The notes beneath the pieces are model-generated. The model did not search any database, was not told where the DNA came from, and saw only the letters and a program-made list of their open reading frames with translations. A DNA stretch of 64,000 nucleotides from Blastocatellia bacterium (GTDB lineage: Bacteria; Acidobacteriota; Blastocatellia; Pyrinomonadales; Pyrinomonadaceae). Made by a program: the position numbers and the translations under genes. Below, one piece after another: positions 9,563 through 18,227 of this stretch (position 1 is the stretch's first letter; each line of letters begins with the position of its first letter). The stretch is taken from contig DNND01000061.1 of NCBI GenBank assembly GCA_003488005.1, forward strand, positions 64,557 to 128,556, in the 5' to 3' direction.

Positions 9563-9820
9563 ATGACAAAACCTGGATCAGCAACTATGGATGATCTGTT
9601 GAGGCAGGCGAAAACAACTAATCGGTTGTTGGCCGCTCAACTCAAGTCCCAGATGGGCCAAATGGATCTCGTCAAACTGTTGGCGACGACGGGATTGAGC
9701 GCGAGGGAAATTGCGGACGTTTTGGATACCACCGCTCCGACAGTCGCCGTCACCCTTCAGAGATTGCGGCAGAAGGTCAAAAAGACATCTCAAGCTCGTC
9801 GAGGTGATGCAGAAGCCTGA
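9563..9820 (+). CDS. HTH mini-protein 2 (sigma region 4-like)
   Basis: 85 aa, starting three bases after the previous stop. Same architecture as its neighbour: a helical N-terminus (LLRQAKTTNRLLAAQLKSQM), then an HTH, TTGLSAREIADVLDTTAPTV, and a basic tail (RQKVKK). A second ATG at 9587 is an alternative start. The two proteins clearly align around GL(S/T)AREIA, indicating tandem duplication with divergence. Function unknown beyond likely DNA binding. Confidence 0.7.
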   Translation: MTKPGSATMDDLLRQAKTTNRLLAAQLKSQMGQMDLVKLLATTGLSAREIADVLDTTAPTVAVTLQRLRQKVKKTSQARRGDAEA

Positions 9821-10054
9821 CGAAAATGAAGAAGGTCGGGAGGTCCATGTAATCCTCTTCTCGAAGCACCGAGGACTTCTCAAAGGCAATCGCTGACTTC
9901 CGTACTTGTGCAGGTAGCGATATGGATTTGCAGGAATTAATAAGTCGTAGTCGGTTCGTCTTTGCGGGCGCGCCTGTACGAAGTTTCCGGGAAAGCCAGT
10001 TAAAAAGGACTTTACGTCCCCTATCTCGAAGAAAAGAAAAGCGAGACCTTAGTC

Positions 10055-10279
10055 ATGGATGACGCCAATATGCGGGAGTTACTAGCGAAACTAGATGCAA
10101 TCATCAGGTTACTTGTGTTTGACATTGCCGAAGGCAAGGATCAGACAGAACAAATCCGCTTACTTTCACTAGCAGGATTTCAGCCGAAGAAGATAGCAGA
10201 GATGTTAGGGACCACTCGCAACAATGTGAGCGTTCGTTTGTCGTCACTCAAGAAGAAACGAAAGGCAAACTCTGTATGA
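10055..10279 (+). CDS. HTH mini-protein 3 (sigma region 4-like)
   Basis: 74 aa. N-terminal helix (MRELLAKLDAIIRLLVFDIA) and an HTH with AGFQPKKIAEMLGTTRNNVS followed by a lysine-rich end (SLKKKRK). It is separated from the previous HTH gene by a 234-base gap in which no gene is seen, so it may begin a second transcription unit. Its stop overlaps the next start (ATGA). Confidence 0.7.
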   Translation: MDDANMRELLAKLDAIIRLLVFDIAEGKDQTEQIRLLSLAGFQPKKIAEMLGTTRNNVSVRLSSLKKKRKANSV

Positions 10280-10518
10280 AGTCTAGAGCAACCACTGAAG
10301 AGGCGTTGGAAAACCTTACTCACATTGCCGAACTGCTGCTCAAGCTCAAACTTGAGGAGCTCAGAGCCGGCCGTAGCGACGCGCAGATGACGTTGTTCTT
10401 AGATGCGCTTGGTTGTTCGCCGACGGAGATCGGCGGGCTCTTGGGAATACCAACAACAACGGTTAACCCAATTCTCTCGAAGGCACGTAAGCTCAAGGAC
10501 AGCAAGAAGCGAGGTTAA
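10276..10518 (+). CDS. HTH mini-protein 4 (sigma region 4-like)
   Basis: 80 aa, start overlapping the preceding stop. Helix (LENLTHIAELLLKLKLEEL), then an HTH, LGCSPTEIGGLLGIPTTTVN, and a basic tail. It has the same overall plan as the other mini-proteins but is more divergent in the first HTH helix. The next gene starts two bases after its stop, so these are surely co-transcribed. Confidence 0.68.
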   Translation: MKSRATTEEALENLTHIAELLLKLKLEELRAGRSDAQMTLFLDALGCSPTEIGGLLGIPTTTVNPILSKARKLKDSKKRG

Positions 10519-10520
10519 CC

Positions 10521-10916
10521 ATGGCAGAAACAAAGGAGTCTCAACAAGATTTGGGTGCGATTAGAACTGACATCGAACAGATTCGAGCGATGCAACGTTT
10601 CACAACGGCGGCTACAGAGTCCAATCGCACGTTCGCTGAAGACCACCTGGGAGATATGGTTGGGTCCCCGGAAGTGTATATTTCGCTTCAAAACGGACCG
10701 TTAAATCTCGACGGAATCATGGCCGTAGTAAAAAAGAGTAGGCCGCGCGTGTCAAAAATCTGTAGTCACCTCGATCTTTTCGGTTTCATTGCCAAAATTC
10801 CCGACCCTTCAAACAAGAAGAGTCGCCTATTTGTCTGGACGGATCTTGAAGACGTTTTAAAGGTGTCTGCGATTGCCCGAAGACTCATCAAAAAAGCTAA
10901 TTCGAAGAAGAATTGA
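10521..10916 (+). CDS. Winged-helix-like protein next to nuclease
   Basis: 131 aa. Residues 1-60 are polar and helical. Residues 60-115 read like a winged helix: NLDGIMAVVKKSRPRVSKIC as helix-turn-helix and a hydrophobic wing IAKIPDPSNKKSRLFVWT. A basic C-terminus follows (LIKKANSKK). Its end overlaps the upstream start candidate of the nuclease gene. Likely a DNA-binding partner or regulator of the nuclease; no family is recognised. Confidence 0.6.
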   Translation: MAETKESQQDLGAIRTDIEQIRAMQRFTTAATESNRTFAEDHLGDMVGSPEVYISLQNGPLNLDGIMAVVKKSRPRVSKICSHLDLFGFIAKIPDPSNKKSRLFVWTDLEDVLKVSAIARRLIKKANSKKN

Positions 10917-11670
10917 TCGTGTCGCCAAAACGATGCGACGGTTCGGACTTACTGACCCAGGCGAGATTGTCGACGCGCTGAGCGAACCGCCATTCCCCTC
11001 TCGCGCCGCATTAGAAAAAAAACTTAGGTCTCTAGATCTACGTCTTCCGCGCAATGTATCTGCCCGACTACTCTCGGAAGCACTCCTTGCCTCAGTTAGC
11101 GAAGACTCTCCGGCTACATTGAAGTGGCGGGAAAAATTCGGGGACGCTCCGAAGCTTGCCGCAATAAAATCTGGTGCGACACAGGCCGGACTCTATCACC
11201 GAACGATCTTCGCAGCTTTGCAGGGGATTTTTAACGGACTCCTTGCCAATGGCCGAATCGAGCAGGAGATCAATACCGGCATTCACCGGGTTGACATCAT
11301 GTTCGACAATTTTGCTGATAAGGGCTTTTTCGCGGAAGTGCGCAACAGTCCTCAACTTTCGTCTAACTACGTACCGATTGAATGCAAGAATTACACAGCT
11401 GACTTGGAATCACCTGAGTATGATCAGCTTTCTGGTCGACTTAACGATGATGTTGGGCGAGTGGGATTGCTCGTCTTTCGCAAAATTAAGAATCGCACCA
11501 AAGCGCTTGCTCATCAACAGGCGAAATGGAAAAAGCGGGAGATGATTATCATGCTAGATGACGCTGACATTCTGCGCTTGCACAAAGCGAGATACGACGG
11601 ACGGCCGGGAGATGTGGACGTAGTTTTCTTCGAGAAAGTGAGGGAGATACAACTCAACTCAACGAAATAG
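10873..11670 (+). CDS. Putative PD-(D/E)XK-type nuclease
   Basis: 265 aa from a TTG at 10873; an ATG at 10933 is a safer but shorter start. The N-terminal 90 residues are helical and basic. The C-terminal half has a PD-(D/E)XK-like core: HRVDIMFDN supplies the first Asp, then VPIECKNY gives the E-x-K signature on the next strand, followed by a helix and VGLLVFRKIKN. This matches restriction-endonuclease-like folds, including Mrr-type and other defence nucleases. There is no methyltransferase nearby, so it is not an ordinary restriction-modification pair. It closes a run of HTH mini-genes. Nuclease activity is inferred from the motif only. Confidence 0.6.
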   Translation: MPEDSSKKLIRRRIDRVAKTMRRFGLTDPGEIVDALSEPPFPSRAALEKKLRSLDLRLPRNVSARLLSEALLASVSEDSPATLKWREKFGDAPKLAAIKSGATQAGLYHRTIFAALQGIFNGLLANGRIEQEINTGIHRVDIMFDNFADKGFFAEVRNSPQLSSNYVPIECKNYTADLESPEYDQLSGRLNDDVGRVGLLVFRKIKNRTKALAHQQAKWKKREMIIMLDDADILRLHKARYDGRPGDVDVVFFEKVREIQLNSTK

Positions 11671-11704
11671 TCTTCTTCTTAAAACACTCATTCGCTAACA
11701 GCCT

Positions 11705-12442
11705 TCACTTTTCGCCTGCAATGTCCAGCATGCGTGCCCAATCGCGATTAAATAAAGAGATTCTCGCAGCGTCATCTCTTGAAAGCAAAACACAGTGCGC
11801 CACATTATTACGCGCCATGTAGATTTCTTCCATTTTCACTTTGAACCAGTCGAAGTCAACGATAACGTCAGCGAAGTGGGACTGATTGGAGAGAATGATC
11901 TTCTTGAGGTCAGCGAAATTCGAGTACATTAGTTCATGAGTCCCGCGCGGTTCGCGATACGTAAATCGCTTCTCGTTTGTCATCGTCCGGCGCACATTTC
12001 TAATAACGTCGCCGGGAACTAAGTGCTGCCACCAATCCGTACTGATTGTCGATAAGCGTTTGTGGATCAACGTTCTGATTGAGTTCTCTAGAACAAATAA
12101 CTCAGGGAAGACCTCCGCTCCCAGCGCGACAGCTGAGGATACCATCGCAGGGCTGACTAACGGATATGAGCTCGTTCGAAAGTTTTTCTTTCTCGCTTTC
12201 TTGGTCCTCGCCGTAAGCGTTTGCGAGAGATCCCGAGGCACAAGGGCGCGGATTCGATCCAACGTAGTGAGGTCAAGATAGCGTGAAATATCAATGCCTT
12301 CCATGTGGGCTATGACATACGTCGCCTCATCAGTAGTCATGGGCCCGTAGCGTTCCTTGATCTTCCCCGCCCGTCGGCTGAGGGCTTGAGGAGAAATTGC
12401 CAGTATCTCCAGTAGTCTCTTGCGAATCTCTCTATTGGTCAT
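11705..12442 (-). CDS. Swt1-type HEPN domain protein
   Basis: 245 aa. The C-terminal 140 residues resemble the HEPN domain of Swt1: FVLENSIRTLIHKRL, a tryptophan pair (DWWQHL), YSNFADLKKII and then YMARNNVAHC, which contains the Rx4H motif (R-N-N-V-A-H) typical of HEPN ribonucleases. The N-terminal 110 residues are helical and basic (KKARKKN). It overlaps the preceding HTH gene by ATGA and converges on the PD-(D/E)XK gene. HEPN proteins with an intact R/H pair are often RNA-cutting toxins in defence systems; that role here is inference. Confidence 0.65.
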   Translation of the reverse strand: MTNREIRKRLLEILAISPQALSRRAGKIKERYGPMTTDEATYVIAHMEGIDISRYLDLTTLDRIRALVPRDLSQTLTARTKKARKKNFRTSSYPLVSPAMVSSAVALGAEVFPELFVLENSIRTLIHKRLSTISTDWWQHLVPGDVIRNVRRTMTNEKRFTYREPRGTHELMYSNFADLKKIILSNQSHFADVIVDFDWFKVKMEEIYMARNNVAHCVLLSRDDAARISLFNRDWARMLDIAGEK

Positions 12443-12663
12443 TTCAACTTCTTTTTCTTGCCTTTGGAGACCATGACGTTAACGGTGTTCGTCGTGCTGT
12501 CAAAGACTGTGGCAATTTCAGAGGCAGGCAGGCCAAGACGTCTGAGAATAGGTGCGGCTTCCATTAGCGGCTTGCCCTGCGCTAACTGATACGCGGCCAA
12601 TCGAATAAGGATTGAAAGCTTCCGATCGAGTGCGTCCAAGTTTTCGTTCGAATCATTTTTCAT
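12439..12663 (-). CDS. HTH mini-protein 5, partner of HEPN gene
   Basis: 74 aa. Same plan as the plus-strand mini-proteins: a helical segment (LDRKLSILIRLAAYQLAQG), then an HTH, LGLPASEIATVFDSTTNTVN, and a terminal run of lysines (KGKKKKLK). It is translationally coupled to the HEPN gene. Similarity to the nuclease-linked HTH proteins suggests that both convergent cassettes use one type of small DNA-binding or adaptor protein. Confidence 0.7.
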   Translation of the reverse strand: MKNDSNENLDALDRKLSILIRLAAYQLAQGKPLMEAAPILRRLGLPASEIATVFDSTTNTVNVMVSKGKKKKLK

Positions 12664-12667
12664 TTAT

Positions 12668-12859
12668 TTAATTTCTCCTCGTTGTTTCAGGCTTCTTCTT
12701 TGCGTCATATTTCTTTCTTTGACGTGCGTTCCGTACGGACTGTTCGGCAACAGCACATACGGAAGCAATCTCTGAATCTGAAAGATCAAATCGGTCAAGA
12801 ATTGAAACTCGCTCGTTCAGACCCGGGATATCCCTAATGCAAAGGTATGGTGACTTCAT
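12668..12859 (-). CDS. HTH mini-protein 6
   Basis: 63 aa from the ATG at 12859, chosen because GGAGGAAC lies just before it; an upstream in-frame start would add 30 unrelated residues. It contains RFDLSDSEIASVCAVAEQSV as a sigma region 4-like HTH and a basic tail (KKYDAKKKPETTRR). Shorter and more divergent than its neighbours. First gene of the minus-strand cassette, five bases before the next. Confidence 0.62.
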   Translation of the reverse strand: MKSPYLCIRDIPGLNERVSILDRFDLSDSEIASVCAVAEQSVRNARQRKKYDAKKKPETTRRN

Positions 12860-13083
12860 TGTTCCTCCGGCGAATGCGTGGGTGGCTAATCCTAACAGCA
12901 CACCCGATAACTTGTGCCGGCGAAACGCGCTTTTCGTGGCTACTATCAATCACGCCTTCGCCATAAATAAGTTCAGAGTTTAGCGGTCACAAGTCAGGAT
13001 GATGGCTATTGCTTCAACAATCGCCCGACATCTTCATCAGACCTTGCTAGTTACAGACGAAAGAGTCCGAGGTCCTGAGAACA

Positions 13084-13383
13084 TTTTGCCCTTGGCGCGG
13101 CGCCGACTAGGATTGACATTACCGATCGCCAACGCCACAACTGGAGAGGACCTCTATGAGCGAACTTAGAACTCTGCACGCTGAGATTGAGCCCTTCGAC
13201 ACGGGGCGTTTGCAGGTTTCTTCTGTTCATGAGCTCTACCCCGTTCATGAACTCTACTACGAGCAGTGCGGCAATGCAGCAGGCAAGCCCGTCGTCTTTC
13301 TCCACGGTAGACCAGGCGCGGGTTTGGTCCCGGACTATCGACGCTTCTTTGGTCCCAACGCTTACCGCGTAATTCATTTGACC
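13084..13383 (+). repeat. Duplicated pip 5' segment, copy 1
   Basis: About 300 bases, including 70 bases of leader, that recur at 17305-17586 in the same orientation. Copy 1 carries an extra 15 bases near 13233-13247 (a small tandem duplication giving HELYPVHELYY). Similarity ends abruptly within the coding part. Confidence 0.8.
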
Positions 13384-13434
13384 ACGGGCATCGTCAACCT
13401 TGGCAACCTCGATCCTCGATTTAAATACTCCTAG
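13156..13434 (+). pseudogene. Proline iminopeptidase N-terminal fragment, copy 1
   Basis: 92-aa frame with a good ribosome binding site (GGAGAGG). Residues 1-75 match the start of prolyl aminopeptidases: IEPFDTGRLQVSS, VVFLHGRPGAG (normally HGGPGAG, the oxyanion-hole strand), VPDYRRFF and PNAYR. The sequence then changes to unrelated residues and stops. The family is about 310-320 aa, so the nucleophile, acid and histidine regions are absent. The glycine-to-arginine change in HGGPG also suggests decay. A remnant, not a working enzyme. Confidence 0.75.
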
Positions 13435-13536
13435 GTCGTTAGTTTCTGGCTCGCACGACCAAGGTGAGAGTTGGCGCTGTTTAAGTTGCCGCGCGAACAA
13501 TCCTTGATCCGCGGAAAGCCTTCAACAGCTCCGACG

Positions 13537-14751
13537 CTATTTCACACCGGTGAGTTTAACCAAGAGATCTGATATTCCTATTTGTTCGACAATCAGCCAG
13601 AGAAGGCCAAAGATCGCGAAGATGACCGTGGGGAGTTTCCACCAGTGTTCGCCAAGGAAATTGATTGTGGGATCGGGAGGCGGATTTCGAGCTTTAATCT
13701 CCTGCCAGGTGTTACCAAGCGCCTCGAACGCTTTACGGTAAGCGTTTCGTATCAAGATTGCATTTCTGATCATCCTACCGCTGATTAGGAGTACCGAAGC
13801 AAGAAGTACGAGCCCCGGCAAGAGATAGACAAAGGTGAAACGCGCCTCTCCTCTAAATGCCCTGAGCCACAACGCGCCGGGTAGAACTAAGGCTACGAGT
13901 GAGAGGCTGGCCCACGTCTGGAGAAAAAGAACATAGCTGCCAATGCCCCACTGACCATCCTTATGTTGCCAATCCAAAATCATTGGTCGATTGTTGCTTC
14001 TTCCAAACTGCCAAAGAATCGCCGCCGGATAGGCTACCAACATAGCCACACCTAAAATCAGCACCAGATTCAATGTCCAGGCGCTACTGGAAACACAGAA
14101 GCTAGACCATGCAAACCACGACTTACCCTCAGTTTGAATGATGCTTGTGGATACTTCGCGTGCTGTGTTAACGCAGAAGATGAGTAATACCCAAGACCAA
14201 TAGGACTTTCTCCAACTCGTTGATTTTCCGCCCACGCTCCATCCCCCCAAAGCGGCCAATCCTTGGTGGGCTGCAAGCCTGGCTGCCAATAAAGCAAAGA
14301 GGACTACAAGCGGGAATGCGATGAGGAAGTGGCCCAGCGAGCTCTTCACAGTTTCCACTTTCAAAGCATCCAACTTACCTTGAAGACGTTGCGTTTCACT
14401 CTCTTCGAGCGTGATCGCTGTGCGGGCGCCGGCGTAACCCGGATCCCCCGGTGTAATCAAGGCCGTCTTGAGTTGGCCCAAGCGGGCCTGGGACTCTGCC
14501 TGAAGTTTATGATATTTGTCTTCATCATTCTGTCGGTTGTTGAGCTGTTCCTGGCAGCGACGACCCAAAGAAGAACTGTTAGGGGCACCGCTGAGATCCC
14601 ATCGACCTTCCTTTATTCCGACGGCCATTGCTGAAAGTCCGCCGATCAAGAAAAGGCAAACGCCAACCATAAAGAGTCGATATTGACCTTCGGGTTCACC
14701 GGATGGTCGCCGAAGGAGCCATTGGAAAAACCGTCGGGGATATGAATACAT
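13537..14751 (-). CDS. Multi-pass membrane protein with periplasmic or cytosolic coiled coil
   Basis: 404 aa, no family recognised. One transmembrane helix near residues 26-48 is followed by a polar coiled-coil-like region (about 80-140, rich in Gln/Glu/Leu). Then about six further hydrophobic helices occur (around 142-165, 180-198, 228-252, 275-300, 305-325 and near the C-terminus, 372-392). It lies between the two pip fragments with no close partner. Could be a sensor or channel; nothing decides. Confidence 0.6.
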   Translation of the reverse strand: MYSYPRRFFQWLLRRPSGEPEGQYRLFMVGVCLFLIGGLSAMAVGIKEGRWDLSGAPNSSSLGRRCQEQLNNRQNDEDKYHKLQAESQARLGQLKTALITPGDPGYAGARTAITLEESETQRLQGKLDALKVETVKSSLGHFLIAFPLVVLFALLAARLAAHQGLAALGGWSVGGKSTSWRKSYWSWVLLIFCVNTAREVSTSIIQTEGKSWFAWSSFCVSSSAWTLNLVLILGVAMLVAYPAAILWQFGRSNNRPMILDWQHKDGQWGIGSYVLFLQTWASLSLVALVLPGALWLRAFRGEARFTFVYLLPGLVLLASVLLISGRMIRNAILIRNAYRKAFEALGNTWQEIKARNPPPDPTINFLGEHWWKLPTVIFAIFGLLWLIVEQIGISDLLVKLTGVK

Positions 14752-15022
14752 TACGAGCTCCAGTCACCTAGGGTGCTTGACTATACATTATGCCGTCGCT
14801 CCGCCGGCCCAACAATGATCGGAGACCTTATCAAGAAGTGATTTGTTTTTGCGGTGCGCCTGTCTGTTTTCGACGTGAGATGACAATCCGATCGCGAGCG
14901 ACGAGTTGGTGACCCAGTTGTACGTAACACTTCTCCGAGGAAACATGTTTGAAACTCAAGTAACTAAGCCTATACTCTCCTTCCGATAGTTCCTCATCTT
15001 TGGTTACATCCCGGAGGCAAAA

Positions 15023-16966
15023 ATGGCTGAAGCTTCACTGCCCTCTCAAAAGCTTTCAATCGTCTTAGGTCCCTTCGTCGGCAACATCACTCATTCCAGT
15101 GTCAGGATTTGGCTGAACGTTGCGGCCAAGGACGCGAACGTTCAAACCAGGAACGCGAATGTGAAGGTCGGCGAAGCAAGCGTTGCGGCCAGCGACGCGG
15201 ACAAGAATGTGTTTGTTGTCTTGAGACATCTCAAGAGAGGCCCAAAATCGGAGGCTGCCAAAAAGGATCCAGACCAGCTAGAGATTCGAACAGTAACGGA
15301 TCCTGAACCCATCCCCCCGGGCGTGCTCAAATGTCTTCAAGCGGACCTAGGAACCGGGATCGTCAACTTCGAAAACCTCGCGGCAAATTCAGAATACTCG
15401 TATCAACTCTGGGAGGATGAAGACCACTCAGTCCCACTGGATCTGCGCGGACTTAAGGACTCCGATCTGCGTTTTTGGACCCTGCCGGAGGATGGCTACG
15501 GGCGCCAACTCGATTTCCTGTTGATGAGTTGTCATTACCCTGCGACCAAGAAAGATGACGGCTTCGATGGTTTTGCAGTTTGGCACCAGATGCCCGAAAT
15601 CATAAGCGGCGAACAAAACGCAAATGTGCGATTTGCAATTCTTGCAGGCGATCAGGTTTACGCTGACGATGTTGAAGCAAAGGCTCTGGCCGAGCGCGAT
15701 CCGCTAAAACGAAAACAACTCTACCTGAGTATCTACAAAACGTTTTGGGACAACCTCGAGTATCGGAAAGTGTTGTGCAAATTGCCTGCCGTTCTCATGT
15801 GGGACGATCACGATATTACGGACGGCTGGGGCTCACGCGAGGACTCGTTTAAGGCTAAGGACTCTGGAGTGTTTCAGGATAACTGGTTGGAACTCTTCGG
15901 AACAGCTAAAGAGATGTTTCGTATAATGCAGGCTTCGCGAAATCCGGATCCACTTTCGGAAAACTTCGCCGGCGGTTTTGATACCTGCTTCAGAATTGGA
16001 AGGGCGGGCTTTGTAGTCAGCGACCTTCGAAGTAATCGGAACATCCGTTTCGCCCGCGTAATTCGTGACGGCAAGGAGGTTTGGATCGGCCGGATCTGGA
16101 ACCCCCAACAATTGCGGGCCATCAGGAACTGGGTCGACGCGAACAAGAACGAGATTGATACCCTCTTCTTTGTAAGCTCGGTAGTCTTCTCCCATGGAGC
16201 CCCGGTGATTGAGCAGTACATTCTAAGAGTGTGGTTCCGGGTGATTGATGCTGTGAATTGGGCAGGGCGGCTGCGCCTGCTGAAGAAGCAGCTCCAGTGG
16301 TTTAATAGCACGGTCGGCGACTTGCGCGATGACATCAACGATTCTTGGGGTGCTGACGCGAACCAGGAAGAAACTGATCGCGTGCTCGACTATCTTTTTG
16401 AACTTCAGAACCCGCCCGACTATGGGAAGCGCCTGAACGTCGTCATCCTTACCGGCGACATACACACGCCCGGCTATTCGACAATTTATTCTGCTGCGGA
16501 GAAAGATCGTAAGAAAAAGGAAATCAACGGGAAGGAGCGGGAGGGCCGCGCGATCATTCCCCACATTGTGGCAACGCCCGTCGCCTATGAACCTTTCAGT
16601 TGGCTCGGAGAAGCTATCTTCAGACACCTGACCAAGGTGGTGACGCTCGGAGCAAAAGGGATCTACACATCACAGGTTAGCCACCACTTCTGCTATCGAA
16701 ACTTAGTGGTCGTCTCTCTCAGGAGTTATGGTGAAGATGAATCCCATCTCAAAGTTAAATACTACCTTGAAGGTTTTCCCGAGCCGCAGATCATGCTGTT
16801 TGACCTAAACCATGGTGCTCATCGTGAAGCCATAGGCTGGCCGCCCACAGTTAAGCCGAAAGGCTTTGTGGACAAGCTTCTCTTCTGGCGAAAAGACAAG
16901 GCAGCGGGCGCCACTCGTAAGTCGAAGACTGCGGAGGTTCCCGTTACTCCTTTGGACTTGCCATAA
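15023..16966 (+). CDS. PhoD-like metallophosphatase
   Basis: 647 aa. N-terminal beta-rich domain with fibronectin-like character (LGPFVGNITHSSVRIWLN), then a metallophosphatase core: LLMSCHYP, ILAGDQVYADD, WDDHDITDGWG and VVILTGDIHTPGY, which together supply the Asp, His and Asn ligands typical of PhoD-type phosphatases. GGAGG lies six bases before the ATG. No signal peptide is evident, so unlike classical PhoD it may act in the cytoplasm. The C-terminal 60 residues are polar. It probably hydrolyses phosphodiesters or phosphomonoesters; substrate unknown. Confidence 0.8.
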   Translation: MAEASLPSQKLSIVLGPFVGNITHSSVRIWLNVAAKDANVQTRNANVKVGEASVAASDADKNVFVVLRHLKRGPKSEAAKKDPDQLEIRTVTDPEPIPPGVLKCLQADLGTGIVNFENLAANSEYSYQLWEDEDHSVPLDLRGLKDSDLRFWTLPEDGYGRQLDFLLMSCHYPATKKDDGFDGFAVWHQMPEIISGEQNANVRFAILAGDQVYADDVEAKALAERDPLKRKQLYLSIYKTFWDNLEYRKVLCKLPAVLMWDDHDITDGWGSREDSFKAKDSGVFQDNWLELFGTAKEMFRIMQASRNPDPLSENFAGGFDTCFRIGRAGFVVSDLRSNRNIRFARVIRDGKEVWIGRIWNPQQLRAIRNWVDANKNEIDTLFFVSSVVFSHGAPVIEQYILRVWFRVIDAVNWAGRLRLLKKQLQWFNSTVGDLRDDINDSWGADANQEETDRVLDYLFELQNPPDYGKRLNVVILTGDIHTPGYSTIYSAAEKDRKKKEINGKEREGRAIIPHIVATPVAYEPFSWLGEAIFRHLTKVVTLGAKGIYTSQVSHHFCYRNLVVVSLRSYGEDESHLKVKYYLEGFPEPQIMLFDLNHGAHREAIGWPPTVKPKGFVDKLLFWRKDKAAGATRKSKTAEVPVTPLDLP

Positions 16967-17304
16967 ACCCGACTATGGACACTACTTGAGTCACAGACTC
17001 CAAGGAACATCACAAGAAGCTGGCGCAGGCATGCATGCCGAAACGTTCGTCATGAATAGGGCTCAGCGATGCTGGGCCAAACCCGCAGTCGTCGTTGCTC
17101 ACGCCCGGCGCGGCCTTAAATTCCATCGCCCGTCGTCCACGCGTCCGAAGCGAAGCATCAACAAGTCTTTCACGTAGTTTTGGTGTACGCGCGGGGTTCT
17201 CGATCCCTGTCGCGGGAGGGGAATTCAGAGTCCAAAGCCTAATGTCCAATGTCCAAAGTGCAGGCTGGGAGGTTGCAGATGCGCCTTCGACCTTAGGTTT
17301 TTCG
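16967..17304. other. Intergenic stretch with no gene seen
   Basis: Only short frames without ribosome binding sites. It includes a minor direct repetition (AATGTCCAATGTCC near 17242). The duplicated pip leader begins at its right end. Confidence 0.5.
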
Positions 17305-17586
17305 TTTTGCCCTTGGCGCGGCGCCGACTAGGATTGACATTGCCGATTGCCAACGCTCCAACTGGAGAGGATCAACATGAGCGAACTTAGAACTCTGTAC
17401 CCTGAGATTGAGCCCTTCGACACGGGACGTTTACAGGTTTCTTCTGTTCATGAACTTTACTACGAGCAGTGCTGCAATGCAGCAGGCAAGCCCGTCGTCT
17501 TTCTCCACGGTGGACCAGGCGCAGGTTTGGTCCCGGACTATCGACGCTTCTTTGACCCCAATGCTTACCGCATAATTCTTTTTGAC
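17305..17586 (+). repeat. Duplicated pip 5' segment, copy 2
   Basis: Partner of the segment at 13084-13383, same orientation, including the leader and ribosome binding site. The two copies bracket the membrane protein and PhoD-like genes as direct repeats about 4.2 kb apart. Confidence 0.8.
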
Positions 17587-17748
17587 CAACGTGGCTCAGG
17601 CAAAAGCACTCCTCACGCCTCTCTTGAAGACAACACTACCTGGCATCTCGTCGCCGATATCGAGCAGATACGCGAGCAGCTGGGCATAGAGCAGTGGCTA
17701 GTGTTTGGCGGCTCCTGGGGCAGCACGCTGGCACTTGCAGTAGTTTAG
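17377..17748 (+). pseudogene. Proline iminopeptidase N-terminal fragment, copy 2
   Basis: 123 aa from the ATG after GGAGAGG. Better preserved than copy 1: HGGPGAG, DQRGSGKSTPH and the nucleophile elbow GGSWGSTLAL are intact. Immediately after LAL the sequence departs from the family and stops. About 190 residues that would carry the catalytic Asp and His are missing, and the next feature is a tRNA gene on the other strand. Most likely a 5' remnant of a full-length gene lost by rearrangement. Confidence 0.8.
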
Positions 17749-17808
17749 TTAATGGATTTTTCTGGACTTGCGGCGAAATGGCAAGACCTCGTGAGTGATG
17801 GAAAGTGT

Positions 17809-17884
<76 letters not shown>

Positions 17885-17922
17885 GCATATGGTGAGAAAT
17901 TGCTGTTGGCCGTAAGCGAATT

Positions 17923-17951
17923 AACTTACCGTAGGCATTTATTACTGTCAA
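17923..17951 (-). promoter_or_regulatory. Candidate promoter for tRNA-Glu
   Basis: On the minus strand a perfect TTGACA (17946-17951) is followed after 17 bases by TAAGTT (17923-17928), a weak -10, about 40 bases before the tRNA. The -35 is strong but the -10 matches only partly, so this is tentative. Confidence 0.4.
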
Positions 17952-18044
17952 ACGGGACAGGGAATACCGTGAAGCGCGCGAGCAATTAGAGTAGTGATGC
18001 GGCTTGAATCTGATGCCGTTGAATCAAAGGCCGCGCAGTGGCAA

Positions 18045-18202
18045 TGAGGTCAGTACCGTCTGCGGTAGCGGATGGGTGCATTGATTGCCGATTAATGATT
18101 GCCGTTTGCGATTGGCGTCTGGCGATCGGTTCGATTGGCAATGAGCAATTGAAAATTGGCAATGTCGGCATCCATCCGCTACCGCGGACGGTACTGACCT
18201 CA
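18045..18202. repeat. REPIN-like inverted repeat element, copy A
   Basis: Arms 18045-18076 and 18172-18202 are inverted copies (TGAGGTCAGTACCG... with one mismatch over 31 bases) around about 95 bases made of short GATTGCC/GGCAAT-type repeats. The same arms occur at 22688-22845. No RAYT transposase gene is seen in the window. Confidence 0.75.
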
Positions 18203-18227
18203 CGACACTCAGTCGCCTCAAATCAAA

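Noticed and set aside
9350..10518. HTH mini-proteins as complete sigma factors
   Set aside because: They have only a region 4-like HTH; no region 2 for core binding and -10 recognition.
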